DNA of 64,000 bases from assembly GCA_033980235.1 (NCBI GenBank), contig CM067066.1:38550955-38614954 (forward strand), given 5' to 3'. This DNA is from Diadema setosum. Taxonomy: Eukaryota; Echinodermata; Echinoidea; Diadematoida; Diadematidae. The position numbers were made by a program, and so were the translations under genes. The notes under the pieces are model-generated. The model ran no database searches, was not told the DNA's origin, and saw only the letters and a list, made by a program, of their open reading frames with translations. Numbering within the stretch: the stretch's first letter is position 1; each line of letters starts with the position of its first letter. Of the stretch, positions 1 to 11,226 are shown in pieces.

Positions 1-233
1 CCCAAAAAAGAAGAAAAAATATATATAAAATAAATGAGTAAATAAAATAGAATAATTAAATTACAAAGACATTTTGAACTTTGATCATCAGAACATAGTG
101 ATACCTGTGTCTGGCAGTTCTAAATTATTGTTACTTTTGGGTCATATATATATTTTTGTATTGAAAATTGATTAGATTGATCTCTTTGTAGAGTGAGATT
201 TAGAAAGAAATAATATCTGTTTGATTTTGATAT
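1..233. other. A+T-rich unique sequence, no gene seen
   Basis: The stretch opens with A-rich low-complexity sequence and continues as ordinary A+T-rich DNA with frequent stops in all frames. I see no exon, RNA gene or repeat copy here. Confidence 0.5.
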
Positions 234-316
234 GAGGACGAGTCCCGAGTATACTCGGGCAAGCGTCTATGGGAAATGTGTGTTGTAGAAAAATTAAACC
301 ATCCTCAATGGGTTAA
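234..316. mobile_element. 82-bp TIR element, copy 1 (TTAACCCATTGAGGACG family)
   Basis: This short sequence matches, in reverse orientation, the element at 7827-7908. Its right end reads CATCCTCAATGGGTTAA and its left end still shows GAGGACGAGTC, the decayed partner of that terminal repeat. The middle contains a perfect 16-bp palindrome CCCGAGTATACTCGGG at 244-259. There is no coding capacity, so it would be a non-autonomous DNA element (inference). The left TIR has lost its outer TTAACCC part. Confidence 0.6.
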
Positions 317-838
317 GTGAATTATGCATGAAGAAATACACAGAATTGGGTGTGGATCCTTATTGTGAAATTGGAGAATATGTTAAGTAATTAATTACAC
401 TATGACTGGCATGGAAATCAAAATGATGTAACAATTAACAAAGAGATTTGTATATTCTCATTTATCTTCTGTGTGTGATGTCATAGTGATCCTGACAAAT
501 AAGGCAAACCTAGTTGAGAGCTATTCTACACAGAGATAATTACCATGTACTAGAAAAAAGATTAATGTGTGCATAGACTAATGAGCACACAGAACATTGA
601 TAGCTGAAGACTAGGGGAGCAGCTGAGAAAGGTTGAGATATATTCATTGCCATAAAAGACTGAATATCAATCAAACTTTTTACAATACCCAGATAAAATG
701 TGAACTTTGCTCGCTAATCAAGTGATTTATGCTTGATAAACAAGGTAGTTATGTAATACCTTTTTATACACCCACAAGGTGTATTTGAAAGGGCATTAAT
801 TGGTGAGGATAGAATTTTGTGTATACACTGTATATACA
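317..838. other. Unique non-coding sequence
   Basis: Ordinary A+T-rich sequence between an 82-bp element and a compound microsatellite. No long reading frame, splice-bounded exon or repeat copy was recognised. Confidence 0.4.
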
Positions 839-925
839 CAGACACACACACATATATATATGTATGTACATATCTATCTATATAATATATACATACATAT
901 ATACACGTACACACACACACACACA

Positions 926-1021
<96 letters not shown>

Positions 1022-1075
1022 GTATATATACATAAATGTGTGTGTGTGCTAAACATTAAACATGTGATACATGTG
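839..1075. repeat. Compound (CA)n/(TA)n/(TG)n microsatellite
   Basis: A run of CA dinucleotides (about 908-926) passes into almost uninterrupted TA dinucleotides (about 929-1016), followed by a short TG run near 1037-1049. Reading frames here of the Tyr-Ile type on both strands are microsatellite translations, not genes. The TA block is self-complementary and could extrude as a cruciform. Confidence 0.95.
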
Positions 1076-1219
1076 TATATATATTCCTTTAGTTGGATTT
1101 TTTTTATAAGTTTTAAACCCACTTTAGTGAATGCACACATTTTTAATAGAGATAGAGAGGATGAAATAGATACAGGACAAAATAAAGCTTTTAATAGAGA
1201 AAGAAATAGTTTGAATCAC

Positions 1220-1640
1220 TGAGTCTCCTTCTTTGAGTGCAAGGTGAAGAGAGAGGCTGGTGAACTGTGTATCGATACAGAAGGTTGCAAAGGGAGACAG
1301 GATTCTCTGTCTGATGTTGCAAAAATTGGCATTGATTTATAATATTCACCGGACTGCCTGTCCTTCCTGAAACCAGCTCCATCACTCACCGTCTCCAGCG
1401 AGCCTGATGCGTCGCACCTGCGCATTTTTTGGGCTGTCGCACCGCATCCCCTCAAATATTCCTCATCCCGCCCCGATTTGCATATATACCTGAGAATCCG
1501 ATAGGCTTGACAGTTTTCCAGGTCTGACCAAGAAATAAGATTGCACCTCTTGTCTTGCGGTCTTATATCATCTCTCCTCCTTTTTTTTTCTTTTTTTATC
1601 CTTCCCAATCTCTGAACCACAAACTCATCCCCCCCCCCCC
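1220..1640. other. Complex-sequence island, possible regulatory element; ends in poly-C
   Basis: Compared with its flanks this block is richer in G+C and CpG and free of simple repeats, for example the part around 1405-1500. The minus strand is open for 146 codons (1216-1656), but the product is compositionally plain, shows no domain I know and runs through T- and C-homopolymers. I therefore read it as non-coding. A cis-regulatory module or an unrecognised exon are both possible. It ends at a C tract near 1630. Confidence 0.25.
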
Positions 1641-1779
1641 TCAAAACTGAAGGCACACATTTTGTGACTCATCAGTGGATTTTGGTTGTGATGTGATTGA
1701 TTATGTGAATTAATGCAGCGTGAGCACTTAAATTTGCTGTAATTCTGCTGTTTATCTTATCATTAATTTTGTCAAAGCA

Positions 1780-1799
1780 GTGGCTATAATTATAGCCAC
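1780..1799. repeat. Perfect 20-bp palindrome
   Basis: The sequence GTGGCTATAATTATAGCCAC reads the same on both strands. Its centre ATAATTAT resembles a homeodomain dimer site. Function is unknown. Confidence 0.9.
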
Positions 1800-2170
1800 G
1801 TGCCCTGCTCCCCGCCTATGCCACCCTCCGTCTTCTTTGGGCACAAGTGCCAGTCGTCATCTTGATATATACACACGTGGAGTAAAAGGAGGATTTTGTA
1901 CATGACACTTGTGCATGATTTATGACCAATCATAGTAGTTATAACACATCGTGGTAGAGGAAGATACGTCAAAGGACTATACTTACATCTCTCTTCCTCC
2001 GCTTTCCTTTCTATCTGGTTTCTCTTCTTTTTTTTTACCCTTCTTTTTTTCACCCTCTCGGTCTGTTTATTCTTTTCACGGGAAACTTTCAATTATCCTC
2101 TTCCCTTGTATGCTTTCTCCTTGTCTTTCATTACCTTGGCATTGACGGTTTGGAGGCAAATTCAGTTTTT

Positions 2171-2270
2171 CATATCTTAATTGACTATGGTATCAATGAC
2201 AGGCAACACATTGACTTATTCATGTCCTAATCGATAATGGTACTGATGATACACTGAGGCTCAAAGCAAG
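2171..2270. repeat. Degenerate two-copy tandem repeat, unit about 50 bp
   Basis: The segments starting at 2171 and 2221 share the pattern CAT-TC-TAAT-GA-TATGGTA-ATGA with scattered substitutions, consistent with an old duplication. Confidence 0.5.
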
Positions 2271-2583
2271 CCAGCACGATTGATTGTATCAGCAATAACG
2301 TGATGGGTCCATTACCAGTACATATGACACATCACTACATGACCTCTTAGAACTGTAGACATGGTTGCTGACAAAAACTGCAATATTGGGCACTTTAGAG
2401 CAATGAAATTTTGAGAGGATTAGACTTTTGAAGTCAAAATTTCATGTCCTTCAATTCTCACATATTTATATATTTTTTTTAACCCTAATATTATGTCTAT
2501 ATTGCAAGAATCATGAATGTTTTGAAATGTAGAGTATTTTGGTTTACAATCCATGCTACTGTAGTGTTTGTATTGTACTTATG

Positions 2584-2782
2584 GGCCCGAATTCTCAAAG
2601 GTAGAATAACTTTATTACACCGCTTATTCTGCCGATTTATTACGCCTCTTATGCAAATCAGGCCCTCGTGACGTAAAATGACGCGATTTATTCCCCGGAA
2701 TCTATTCTCAAAGGTGGAATAACTTATTCCCCGTAATAACTATTCCGTGGAATAGTTATTCCAGCTTTAAGAATTCGGGCCA
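2584..2782. mobile_element. MITE with GGCCCGAATTC termini, about 199 bp
   Basis: The left end begins GGCCCGAATTCTCAAAGGT and the right end closes with TTTAAGAATTCGGGCC, so the ends are inverted repeats. An internal near-copy of the left end (TCTATTCTCAAAGGTGGAAT, about 2701-2720) suggests a composite or rearranged structure. The interior is rich in TTATTCC/GGAATAA motifs and has no coding capacity. A larger foldback at 33041-33366 shares the outer GCCCGAATTC. The superfamily cannot be assigned by eye. Confidence 0.7.
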
Positions 2783-3421
2783 TGGCGTTCAAATGCCTAA
2801 TTTTGTGCATGTTTGACTTCGGTGCATCATAACTTCATGAGCATTCTATTCTTTCTTTCTTTCTTTCCTCAAAACAGTTTTGATCTGTGGCCAGCTTTCT
2901 TAAAAATAATATGGTGGGTTTGTGGAAATACACTTAGATTAGATTATGTCACATTTGAAAGTTTAGAGCCCCCCACCCCCACCCCAATTAAGATTCCAAC
3001 ATTTTGAAATTGATATTCATCAATCCTTCAAGCTCTCATGGTTACTGTCAAATGATTTTTTTTTCTCACGTGGGATGTTTTATTCCATATTTCCATCGCA
3101 TCACAAAGAATATGTGAGGAAAAATTGCACTTTATAAATTTATCAAAACATTCTTTTAACAGATGTTTTAAGTTGTCAGATCAAATGCAGTTGGGGGTTG
3201 CTGAACACGGTGCAGGAAGATTTTATTTTCCATTATGACTGAGACAGATTTTGAAATTGAGCAACATATGATTATTTGAGAAAATTGGACAATTACCACC
3301 CAAGCTGCAAATTTGAGTGAGTTATCAAACTCTGGAATTACCGTCATGGCCAAATGAGCTGAACATCACTTGCTGTAACATTAGGTAGCCAAAAACAAAT
3401 AAACCTCAAACAGAAAATAGT
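2783..3421. other. Unique non-coding sequence
   Basis: A+T-rich sequence with T and C homopolymer runs. No gene, RNA or repeat copy recognised. Confidence 0.4.
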
Positions 3422-3614
3422 TACTGTATACGCTGTTATTTTCGCGTACAGATATTTTCGCGAATGAGGAGGGCACAAACATTTTCGCGAGATGTTGTTT
3501 TCTTGAATTGACACAGAGCCCATCATTTCGCGTGGTCTTAAATTCGCAGTCCATCTGTGATTTGCGTAATTCCCGAAAAATCAAACCCGCGTGAAAATAA
3601 CAGCTTATACAGTA
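3422..3614. mobile_element. TACTGTA/CGCG MITE, copy a
   Basis: The termini TACTGTATACGCTGTTATTT and GAAAATAACAGCTTATACAGTA are inverted repeats. The interior carries several CGCGAA/TTTCGCG boxes and shares a subfamily interior (around AGATGTTGTTTT and ACACAGAG) with the copy at 19166-19395. There is no open frame of note. A TA target duplication is plausible because the ends read TA-CTGTA and TACAG-TA (inference). Confidence 0.8.
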
Positions 3615-5462
3615 CTTTCACATTCAAATGAAGGAAAGAACTTCTCTGTCCTAGAGTATGTGTCTTGCTGAGCTATTAAAAAAAAGTCATCTCTTGAAGA
3701 TATCTCAGAGAGAGTTATGCAGACTTGCCTTCTGGCAACTGAAACAAAAAAAAAAAAAAATGAGCGACATTTACATTGACGAAACAGGTGAGGAGGAGTC
3801 AGATGTGACGTCACAGTCACATGACAAGGTGTCTATTTTGAGGCTCAATGGAACATCTCGGATCATGTACTGGCATCTGAATGGTTATAACTTCTGATCT
3901 TGCTAAAATTGTGATGGATCTGCTGCTAATAAGCCTCTTTTATGTATGTGTGTATGTACAGCATGTATAGACGTATGTTTTTGTTGGATACATTCTCCCT
4001 CATGAATATGAGAGGAAATTCAGTAGATCCTCATCATTGTCAGAACTCTACTAAAGTTTGTACATCATATACATTCTGCTGAGTCACTATGTGTGATGTG
4101 TTTGTTTGTTTGTTGGTTTTTTTTTTTTTTTTGTTTTTCACCAAAGACAGTGTGACGTACCAAATCAAAAAGTAATAAATCACTCAAATATTTACAAATT
4201 TGTGATAATTTCAAAAATTATGGTGTGGTTTAGTGTGTGATTTTTTTTTTCAATATTGTAATTGGTCACAGCTAAAGTATGGTTTTTAAAACATGGTCGT
4301 GTTTTTGAGATGGAGCTTTCTTAGCTATCGTACAAGTTAGTAACATGATTTACTAGTTCATATTAATTTCTGAGAAATATCTTTATAGAGATATCGTAGG
4401 ACTTTTTGTCCTCTGTCCCCTTCTAAAGGCATAGGCCTATAGTTCATAGATGTACAACTAAACTAATGAATCCAGAACAATTTGGTATATTATGTACTAG
4501 CTTGATATATTTCCTTTAGCTTATTTTGTACTTTCAAATAACAAATGGCTTGTTCTTGATAGATGTTGCAATTGAAATGTTACAGTATCATTTCGTATGT
4601 GTAAAATGGTATAACATGCTATAACTTTTAGAGATATCTTGTAGAAATATTCCCTACATAACTGCACCGAAAATACGCAGATGAAATGCCTTTGATTTAA
4701 AATTACGTAGAGGGAGCGACTGTTTTTTTTTTTTTTTTTCATGCCTGTGCCACAGGTATATCAAGAGCATGATGTGTTTTTTGTGTGCTTGTATACTGTA
4801 GAGTCAAAGAAAAGAAGAATTTGCCATTATGTGCAAAACAAAGTGGGAGTACTTCGCACATAATATCACTGTCGGATGACCAAGACAGCTGTTTTGAAAT
4901 GCCCGCAGGAGACCATATTTAGCCAAGTTACTTACATTTGGGTGATCCTAATTTGTTCCCTTTTTGTCAGATTTCATGCTGATCATGTTGTTCACATGCC
5001 ACTGGTCTCATTTAGAATGGCAAACTGCTTTTGACTGTATTACCCTCCCTTCTGAATGCACAGTATACTGCATGCCAATGGAATTGGGATGTACTCCATG
5101 GAAGAGAACAATAAGGGATGGTTGTTGATCCGTACAAAGTCTTCTATTGCAAGGAGTAATTTACTTCATCTGTGATAAGACACATCAGTGCTGGATGAAG
5201 TGCAGATTTTAATAAGGAGAAGAGTTTAAGTACATTACAAAGTCTTTAAAATAAACTAACATCCTTATGCAACTCATTTGCGCATCATGTAGCATCCAGT
5301 GAGTTGGGGCTCTGTTGTTTCTGATGACACAAAGTATACAAATAAGACGTAAGCTTTCTGTTCATTGAAACTTTAAAGCTATTCTTCTCAACTTTCATCT
5401 TCTTGAGGCGCACTTTTGCTCCTACATTTTTTTTTTTTTTTTGTGGCCTATTTATATCAATC
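3615..5462. other. Unique non-coding sequence
   Basis: No gene recognised. Contents include A and T homopolymers (for example 3747-3760, 4118-4132, 4722-4739), a perfect CRE palindrome TGACGTCA at 3806-3813, and a TAGGCCTA tract near 4434 of a kind common in echinoid DNA. Confidence 0.4.
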
Positions 5463-5515
5463 ACAAATCTCTTTTATTTTATTTTTTCTATACAAATCTC
5501 TTTTATTTTATTTTT
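5463..5515. repeat. 29-bp tandem duplication
   Basis: The sequence ACAAATCTCTTTTATTTTAT occurs at 5463 and again at 5492, giving two nearly exact units of about 29 bp. The lack of divergence suggests a recent slippage or duplication event. Confidence 0.8.
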
Positions 5516-6900
5516 GGCCAACATCACGGCCCACTAGTTGAGAAACACATCTTTAAAGTACACTTTTGATTCTATACAAAATGATTATATATGTGTCATG
5601 TGAGCCTCTATTACCAATTGGAACTGATATACCAGAACAAAAAGAGCAATGTTGCTATTTGAATGAAAGTAGAGCAGTATAACTATTTAGATTGCAAGAT
5701 CCTCCGTTCAGTATTATATTTACTGTGCATGATTGTGATATTCAATAAAGCTCATACCTCAACAAGAGATGCCTGTTGATATACAAGAAGGGCTTAGCAT
5801 CTTATTTCATTTCATTTAATTTGTTTCATAATGCATCATTCATAAGATGGGTGGGGTGACAAATATTGTATTCACGCAGGATGAAAATATTGATAATATC
5901 GCTTAATATGACACCTCTTGTCCCACTCATCATTTCATTTTTTGTTTCTCCCTCCCTGTTTTTACCTCCATCTCAATTTCTATTTGGCAGCATGGAGGCA
6001 TGTTTGATACATCATCCCCCCCCCCCTCGTTCCATTCCGAAACTTACCTGTGTGGCTCCTGTCACCTGAGCCAGTCACTGTCCCAGCCCAGCCCACCTGC
6101 ACTCTGCGACCCTTCCAAAATTGTCACCTGACCCCGATCAAGCCCTCCTCGGCTCCCCCCTGTCAAATTACACGCTCCTTTGTAGGGCAAGTAGGGAAGG
6201 CTACTCACTCCCCATCATGATAAGAGGGAGGGTGCTGTTTGACACCCCTCTATCTGGGTTTGATTTCTTGGCATTGACACTTCTCCTCCATCCATTCATT
6301 GCTGATTCATTGAGACTGTTAGTGGAGTGTAGTGGAGGTTCTACTGTCATCGTGCAGATCATGTGATTAATCAGGTGAGTAGTCACATGATCAGCTGCAT
6401 GAATTGTGCCAAAAATTGTTTGTTTAATGTAAAAAAAAGAGTAAGCTCAAACTCACTATCGCATAATTCAAAAAGTTTGATAATGTGATAAATAGTCCTC
6501 CAACACATCTTCAGGACAGACTCATGTAGCTGGGGGATTAACTCTCAAGTTCTTCTGAAAATCAGATATGACAAATCCAAGCATAGATATTGGAATCATT
6601 AATTCAGTGTACCTTCTAACTTTGTTTTTGTTGTTTGTTTGAAAGATTACATATACAGAACAGTAAAGGAAAATTTATATGATTAAACAATATTGAAACA
6701 ATACTTGGGTCTGTTTCTCTTGAAATAGACTTTTCCAGGAATGAAACTTTTCCTAGTGCTTGAGATGCAAAATGTATGCCAACATTTTTTAATATTAAGT
6801 CCCACACACTTTCCTCATCCACCCCCCCCCCCCACCATCCTTCTTGAGAGTACACCAGATATTGATTCCAGGGGTAGATTTGATTATGCAATAACAGCTG
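5516..6900. other. Unique non-coding sequence with a complex patch
   Basis: No gene recognised. A patch at about 6030-6330 is higher in complexity, with C-rich segments and a C run near 6008-6016. The two overlapping frames here (81 and 61 codons) are shadows of each other and show no domain. Confidence 0.35.
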
Positions 6901-7250
6901 GCTGCGTGTAGCCTCAGTTGTATTAGTAATTGGGGATTTCAAAATGATCTCATTGAAATCATCCCAGCTCCTCTCATGGCACGTCAATTCAGGCAATCAG
7001 CAAACCAGACACGGCCCGCTAGTGCTACAACCTGCCAACCCTTCAATCACAGGCCACCTCCCCCCTACTCAATCACATAATCCACGTAATCCCCTATTTT
7101 CATTTCCTAAAGATGAGGCAACAACACATCGAGACATGCCAGCGATCTGTCGTGCCTGTCATAAAGCATAATGAGGGATCCCTCGTTAATGCTCAGGGCC
7201 CGTGTTCGCATTATTGAATCTCTGTTTGAGCTGAGCACACATTCCTCAAT
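6901..7250. other. Complex-sequence island, possible cis-regulatory module
   Basis: This block lacks simple repeats and has balanced composition, in contrast to its flanks. It contains homeodomain-like TAAT cores (for example near 7187 and 7075) and several CACC boxes. It is bounded upstream by a C run (about 6822-6832) and downstream by a T run (about 7254-7263). The call rests on composition only. Confidence 0.25.
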
Positions 7251-7826
7251 TTCGTTTTTTTTTTCTATCCTTTTGTGTGGTCATTTTTCCCCTTTTCTTT
7301 TCTGATGTATGATGTGGGAGGGGGTTTACTTTGAATCATATATTCCGTCTCCTCTTTCCTGCTTCCATCAGAATGCAACTTGTTTCCTGCTCATTTCGGT
7401 AGATGAGAGTCAATGGCAACCCCTCTCCATTTCAGTCCCATCCCCCCTCCCCCCCCACGACTGCCACCCGCAACCCCATGCAGGTATATGTATGTAGAAG
7501 GTAGGAAGTCCGAAGACGTGACATTTTTGACAGCTGCCTAATTGCGGTGAATTAAGAAATCATGGGCAGAGTGTTATGAGATGGGGATCTCCGTCGAGAG
7601 TGCCCTATCTGTTGGTCATCAGAACTGATGAATGATGAGAGCAGGGGATACAGTGGACCAGAAAGGAAATAAGCAGTGAGAGTATACATCCTGACTGATA
7701 TTTCATTCATATTCTCATCTCTTTTTTTTTTTCTTTGCTTGTTTTATAAGTCATCCCAATATAACTCAGCTAATATAAGGTATTGGGGGGATTCCAAAAA
7801 ATTGTATTCATTCGATTCTGTCCTTG
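7251..7826. other. Unique non-coding sequence
   Basis: Pyrimidine-rich in its first half and ordinary afterwards. No exon or repeat copy recognised. Confidence 0.4.
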
Positions 7827-7908
7827 TTAACCTGTTGAGGATGGTACAACACACATTTCTCACAGACACTTGCCCACGTATACTTGGGACTCGTCCTCAA
7901 TGGGTTAA
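7827..7908. mobile_element. 82-bp TIR element, copy 2 (best-preserved)
   Basis: The element begins TTAACCTGTTGAGGATGG and ends CGTCCTCAATGGGTTAA, which are imperfect inverted repeats of about 17 bp. Its interior matches the element at 234-316 in reverse orientation, including the ACACACATTTCTCA block and the TATACT-GGGACTCG block. At 82 bp it is among the smallest TIR elements expected to be mobile, so it must depend on a transposase supplied from elsewhere (inference). Confidence 0.65.
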
Positions 7909-8149
7909 ATTTGTGATAGATCGGTATTAGTATGTCATGGCTTCTCCCTTCTGAATGCTACTTTCTCAAATCACATGGGAAATGATCACAGAGATCTGTA
8001 ACAGATTCTAACACTTGACACAGATAAAAGAATTGCAAAGGTAAAATGGAAATGCTTCTCACAGATGTGAAAGTTTGTAACATATTAGATACATTTACAC
8101 AACGTCCTTAACTTAGTTTAACTCCATGTAGACACACAAGTTAACAGCC
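7909..8149. other. Unique non-coding sequence
   Basis: Short A+T-rich gap with no recognised feature. Confidence 0.4.
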
Positions 8150-8665
8150 TTAAAGAGGAAATCCACCCATAAGAATAAATACTGTATACGCCGTTATTTT
8201 CGCGAATTTCGCGAATTGCAGTTGGATCGCAAATTTAACAACACGCGAAATTGTCTCCATGCGCTTTGTTGATAGAGCATTAACGTAAGCGTCGGCGTCA
8301 ATTCGTGAAAACAGCACCTCGTGAGAATGTCTATGACCTCGTCATTCACGAAAATATCTGTATGCGAAAATAACGGCGTATACAGTAAACCTCAAAAGAA
8401 AGAGAAATTATTCCCTACAGAAAGATACAAAAATGATCAATATTGGAGAAGAAATAAGGAAGATATGACATTTTGAAATTTCACATTTAAAAAAAAAAAT
8501 ATTTCTTGACCAGTCCTTATGCATATTCAAATCAGCAAGTTGATGATGTCAATCACAATTTCTTATTCAATTCACATAAAGAAATGACAAAAATCTCATA
8601 TTTCAGTTCTATAAATTTAAAATTTGTCTTTAAAAGACACAAAATAAGAAAGAACAAATGTGATC
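8150..8665. mobile_element. TTAA-AGAGGAAATCCACCC element, partial, interrupted
   Basis: The left end TTAAAGAGGAAATCCACCC has the TTAA-AG(G) style of the other families in this window. The interior is interrupted at 8180 by the TACTGTA element and resumes at 8388. I could not find the matching right end; the sequence runs into the AT microsatellite at 8669, which may mark where the end was lost. The right boundary is therefore arbitrary. Confidence 0.4.
8180..8387. mobile_element. TACTGTA/CGCG MITE, copy b (intact, nested)
   Basis: Positions 8180-8203 and 8364-8387 are essentially exact inverted repeats of 23-24 bp starting TACTGTATACGCCG. The interior is rich in intact CpG (TTTCGCGAATT, CACGCGAAA, GTCGGCGTC), pointing to a younger copy than the one at 19166-19395. 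It interrupts the TTAA-AGAGG element. The shared TA at both ends suits a TA target duplication (inference). Confidence 0.85.

Positions 8666-8668
<3 letters not shown>

Positions 8669-8738
<70 letters not shown>
8669..8738. repeat. (AT)n microsatellite
   Basis: About 35 uninterrupted AT units. Confidence 0.97.
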
Positions 8739-8740
<2 letters not shown>

Positions 8741-11177
8741 GAACATGCTTTTCTTTTAATTTTTCCAAATTTCATTTATAACATACATCAAAACTTGATT
8801 ACTTGTGTGTGTGTGTGTGAATGTGGGTAAAGAGACACTGTAACTCAAAGAGAGGCAGTCTTGTAATTGCTAAGTGATATAATCTTGTCTTCACCTTGTC
8901 ATATGATCTTATCCACTTCAGCACAACAGCACTAAGGTTGTATTGAGATGATACTAAGCTAACAGTACATTCTCAAAATGAAATGCAGTATGATAAAAGA
9001 ATGTCTGCTTTCTATGACATATGAGTAGAAAATATCATGCTAGGGTTATATTCATTTATCGGTTTGTTATGCAATTTAAGTGTCCCACACATCTGCACTT
9101 TGCTCTGTTGACTTGAATCTTTGTGGGATGCTTTATCAGGATCGTGAGAAATTTAAAAAAAAATAATTTTCTAAAAGTCACAGTTTCCCAGACTTGTTGC
9201 ACAGATGCGGGTTTGAAATTGTGACTCATAATGCTTTTCATACACCACTTGGCATTCCCTTCATAGGCAATCTATGTTTATATGAAATGGATAATTGGCC
9301 AGTTGGTGTGACTGTCCACACCGCCTAGGTCACCCACAACAACTGGCCGTCATTAACTGGCGCCTGGTTATGTAACCAGTCATGGATTATTCATCTCAGA
9401 AATTTGTCCCGGCATAATTGCCGACACGGGATGTATATTTAACCCCTTCGTCCATTTCCGTGGAAATATATTTTCTCAAAACATTTCCTCTCACTGCTTT
9501 GTATCATTTAGATAAAAGAAAAGTGGATATATATTGTAAATTGATTTCAGTGTGTAATTGCTGGGAACATTGTATCTGCTAGAAGCAATATATTTCATTC
9601 ATTGTCCATACTATATACAGTGTTGAAGGTATTCTGGTTGCCTGTTCCTACTCATTTTTTTTTTCCATCATCAACTCTGACTCTCTCTTTCTCCTTCTCT
9701 CTCTCCCTCCCTCTAATCCTCCCATTACATTTTTTAAAGGATTTTTCCCCCTTCTATTGTACTTGGTTTCCCACCCGGAACATAATTTCTGTGCATATTT
9801 TCCATTTTATCAGAGAAAAGACAAAAATTGTCCTTGTAGTGATAAATTCCATGAGTTCTAGTTTCATTTATAGTTATACATTAAATCCATGGAAATATAC
9901 CAACCCACCTCATACATATCCTCCCCCCAAACACTTTCTGCTCCAGTTCGACTTTGTTTTGAGAACTACTTGAAAATAAATATCTGAAAGGCTTCCCTTC
10001 AATTTCACTATTGTGTCGGAGAGGACATCTTTAGATACTCATTTTAAAGACTCTTTGATAACTGAAGATTCCAAAGCATGCAGTATGTAATCAACCATCT
10101 AGAACAAGTCGTCCAAACTGTTGTGACATTCTCATGATTTTATCTCGGTATTTAGCAGACACATTACAGTCTTGGACACCATACCCTCCGTGCCTCTGAG
10201 TTTGCGAAGGACAACGTTTGACTCTATTTTTTGCAAGTGCTGACAAAATAAACCCAACCAAACAAACAAATGAACAAGGAAACAGACAGAAAAATTGATA
10301 AAGATAAGCAACAGAAGATTTACTCCTCTCCCAAAATATCCTTGCCAAAAGACTGGAACATCTGATGTAATATCATTCTCCAATATGTCTCCTGAAAGTG
10401 ATGCTGATAGGTGACTAACTGGGCACCTGTTATCACCAGAGATGGAAGAGAAAAATAAGAGAAGGAAGCGGTATCTGTTGAAGTGTTGACACTCCCCCCT
10501 TTTTTTTGCCATTCTTTTAAAAAATTTTCTGGGTGCCTGCAGAGCAGCCGATGCGCAAGGTCACATTTCTCTCATTTTTCAGCCACCTGCATTTGCTCGC
10601 TGTGCAAGAAGTTTGATTAAAACAGTTGGTAATGGGCCAATGTGTCAGTGGGTGGGGGGAAAAAGACTGGAGGAACAGTCAAATAAATATATAAACAAAA
10701 GAGATACACAAGAAAGTGTGGGGGAGGGGGAAGTGTTGTGTTTGATCAGGCATTTATTCCTTTGAATCCCAGTTGTTGAGACATTTGTGTTGTCTACATA
10801 CACGATATCCGGTTTTCACTAGGAGCAGAGTCAAGCTGAATTGCATTGTCGAGTGTTAGCATCTATTCTTGATGCAGTATCACTTTGTCTTCATTGATAA
10901 GTTTTTGACATTTGAGAGAGAAGTTGTTTTGATGGCACGCTGCATCAGGGCGTCATGTTGTGGGAGTAGAGGAGAGTCCCTATCAAAAGTGGATTTGTTA
11001 ATTTTTCTATGCTGTCTTGTTTACAGTCAAACAAAATACCACAGTAATTACGCCCACTTCAAAGTCTAATGGTTACGCATGCATATGTACTGTGCTGGTG
11101 CAAATAACTCAGTAACTCAGTCTGCCCATTGTTAACTCACTTTGCAAGTTTACAGCTCATTGGAACCCACAAATATG

Positions 11178-11179
<2 letters not shown>
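8739..11179. other. Unique non-coding sequence with two complex patches
   Basis: No gene recognised. A patch at about 9285-9440 carries AACTGGCC/GGCCAGTT boxes in inverted arrangement (near 9298 and 9340) and a CCGCCTAGG core. Another patch at about 10520-10640 is CpG-containing and repeat-free. A minus-strand frame of 126 codons (10132-10512) is hydrophobic and A+T-driven, with no domain I can name. A pyrimidine tract lies at 9675-9730. Confidence 0.35.

Positions 11180-11222
<43 letters not shown>
11180..11222. repeat. (CA)n microsatellite
   Basis: About 21 uninterrupted CA units. Confidence 0.97.

Positions 11223-11226
<4 letters not shown>

Larger units (their letters stand above)
1641..2583. 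other. Unique non-coding sequence with palindrome and degenerate 50-bp tandem repeat
   Basis: No gene recognised. The stretch holds a perfect 20-bp palindrome (1780-1799), pyrimidine-rich tracts near 1990-2110, and two imperfect copies of a roughly 50-bp unit beginning at 2171 and 2221. Confidence 0.4.

Noticed and set aside
1216..1656. Minus-strand ORF of 146 codons
   Set aside because: Crosses T and C homopolymers and shows no motif; more likely a chance frame over a complex non-coding island.
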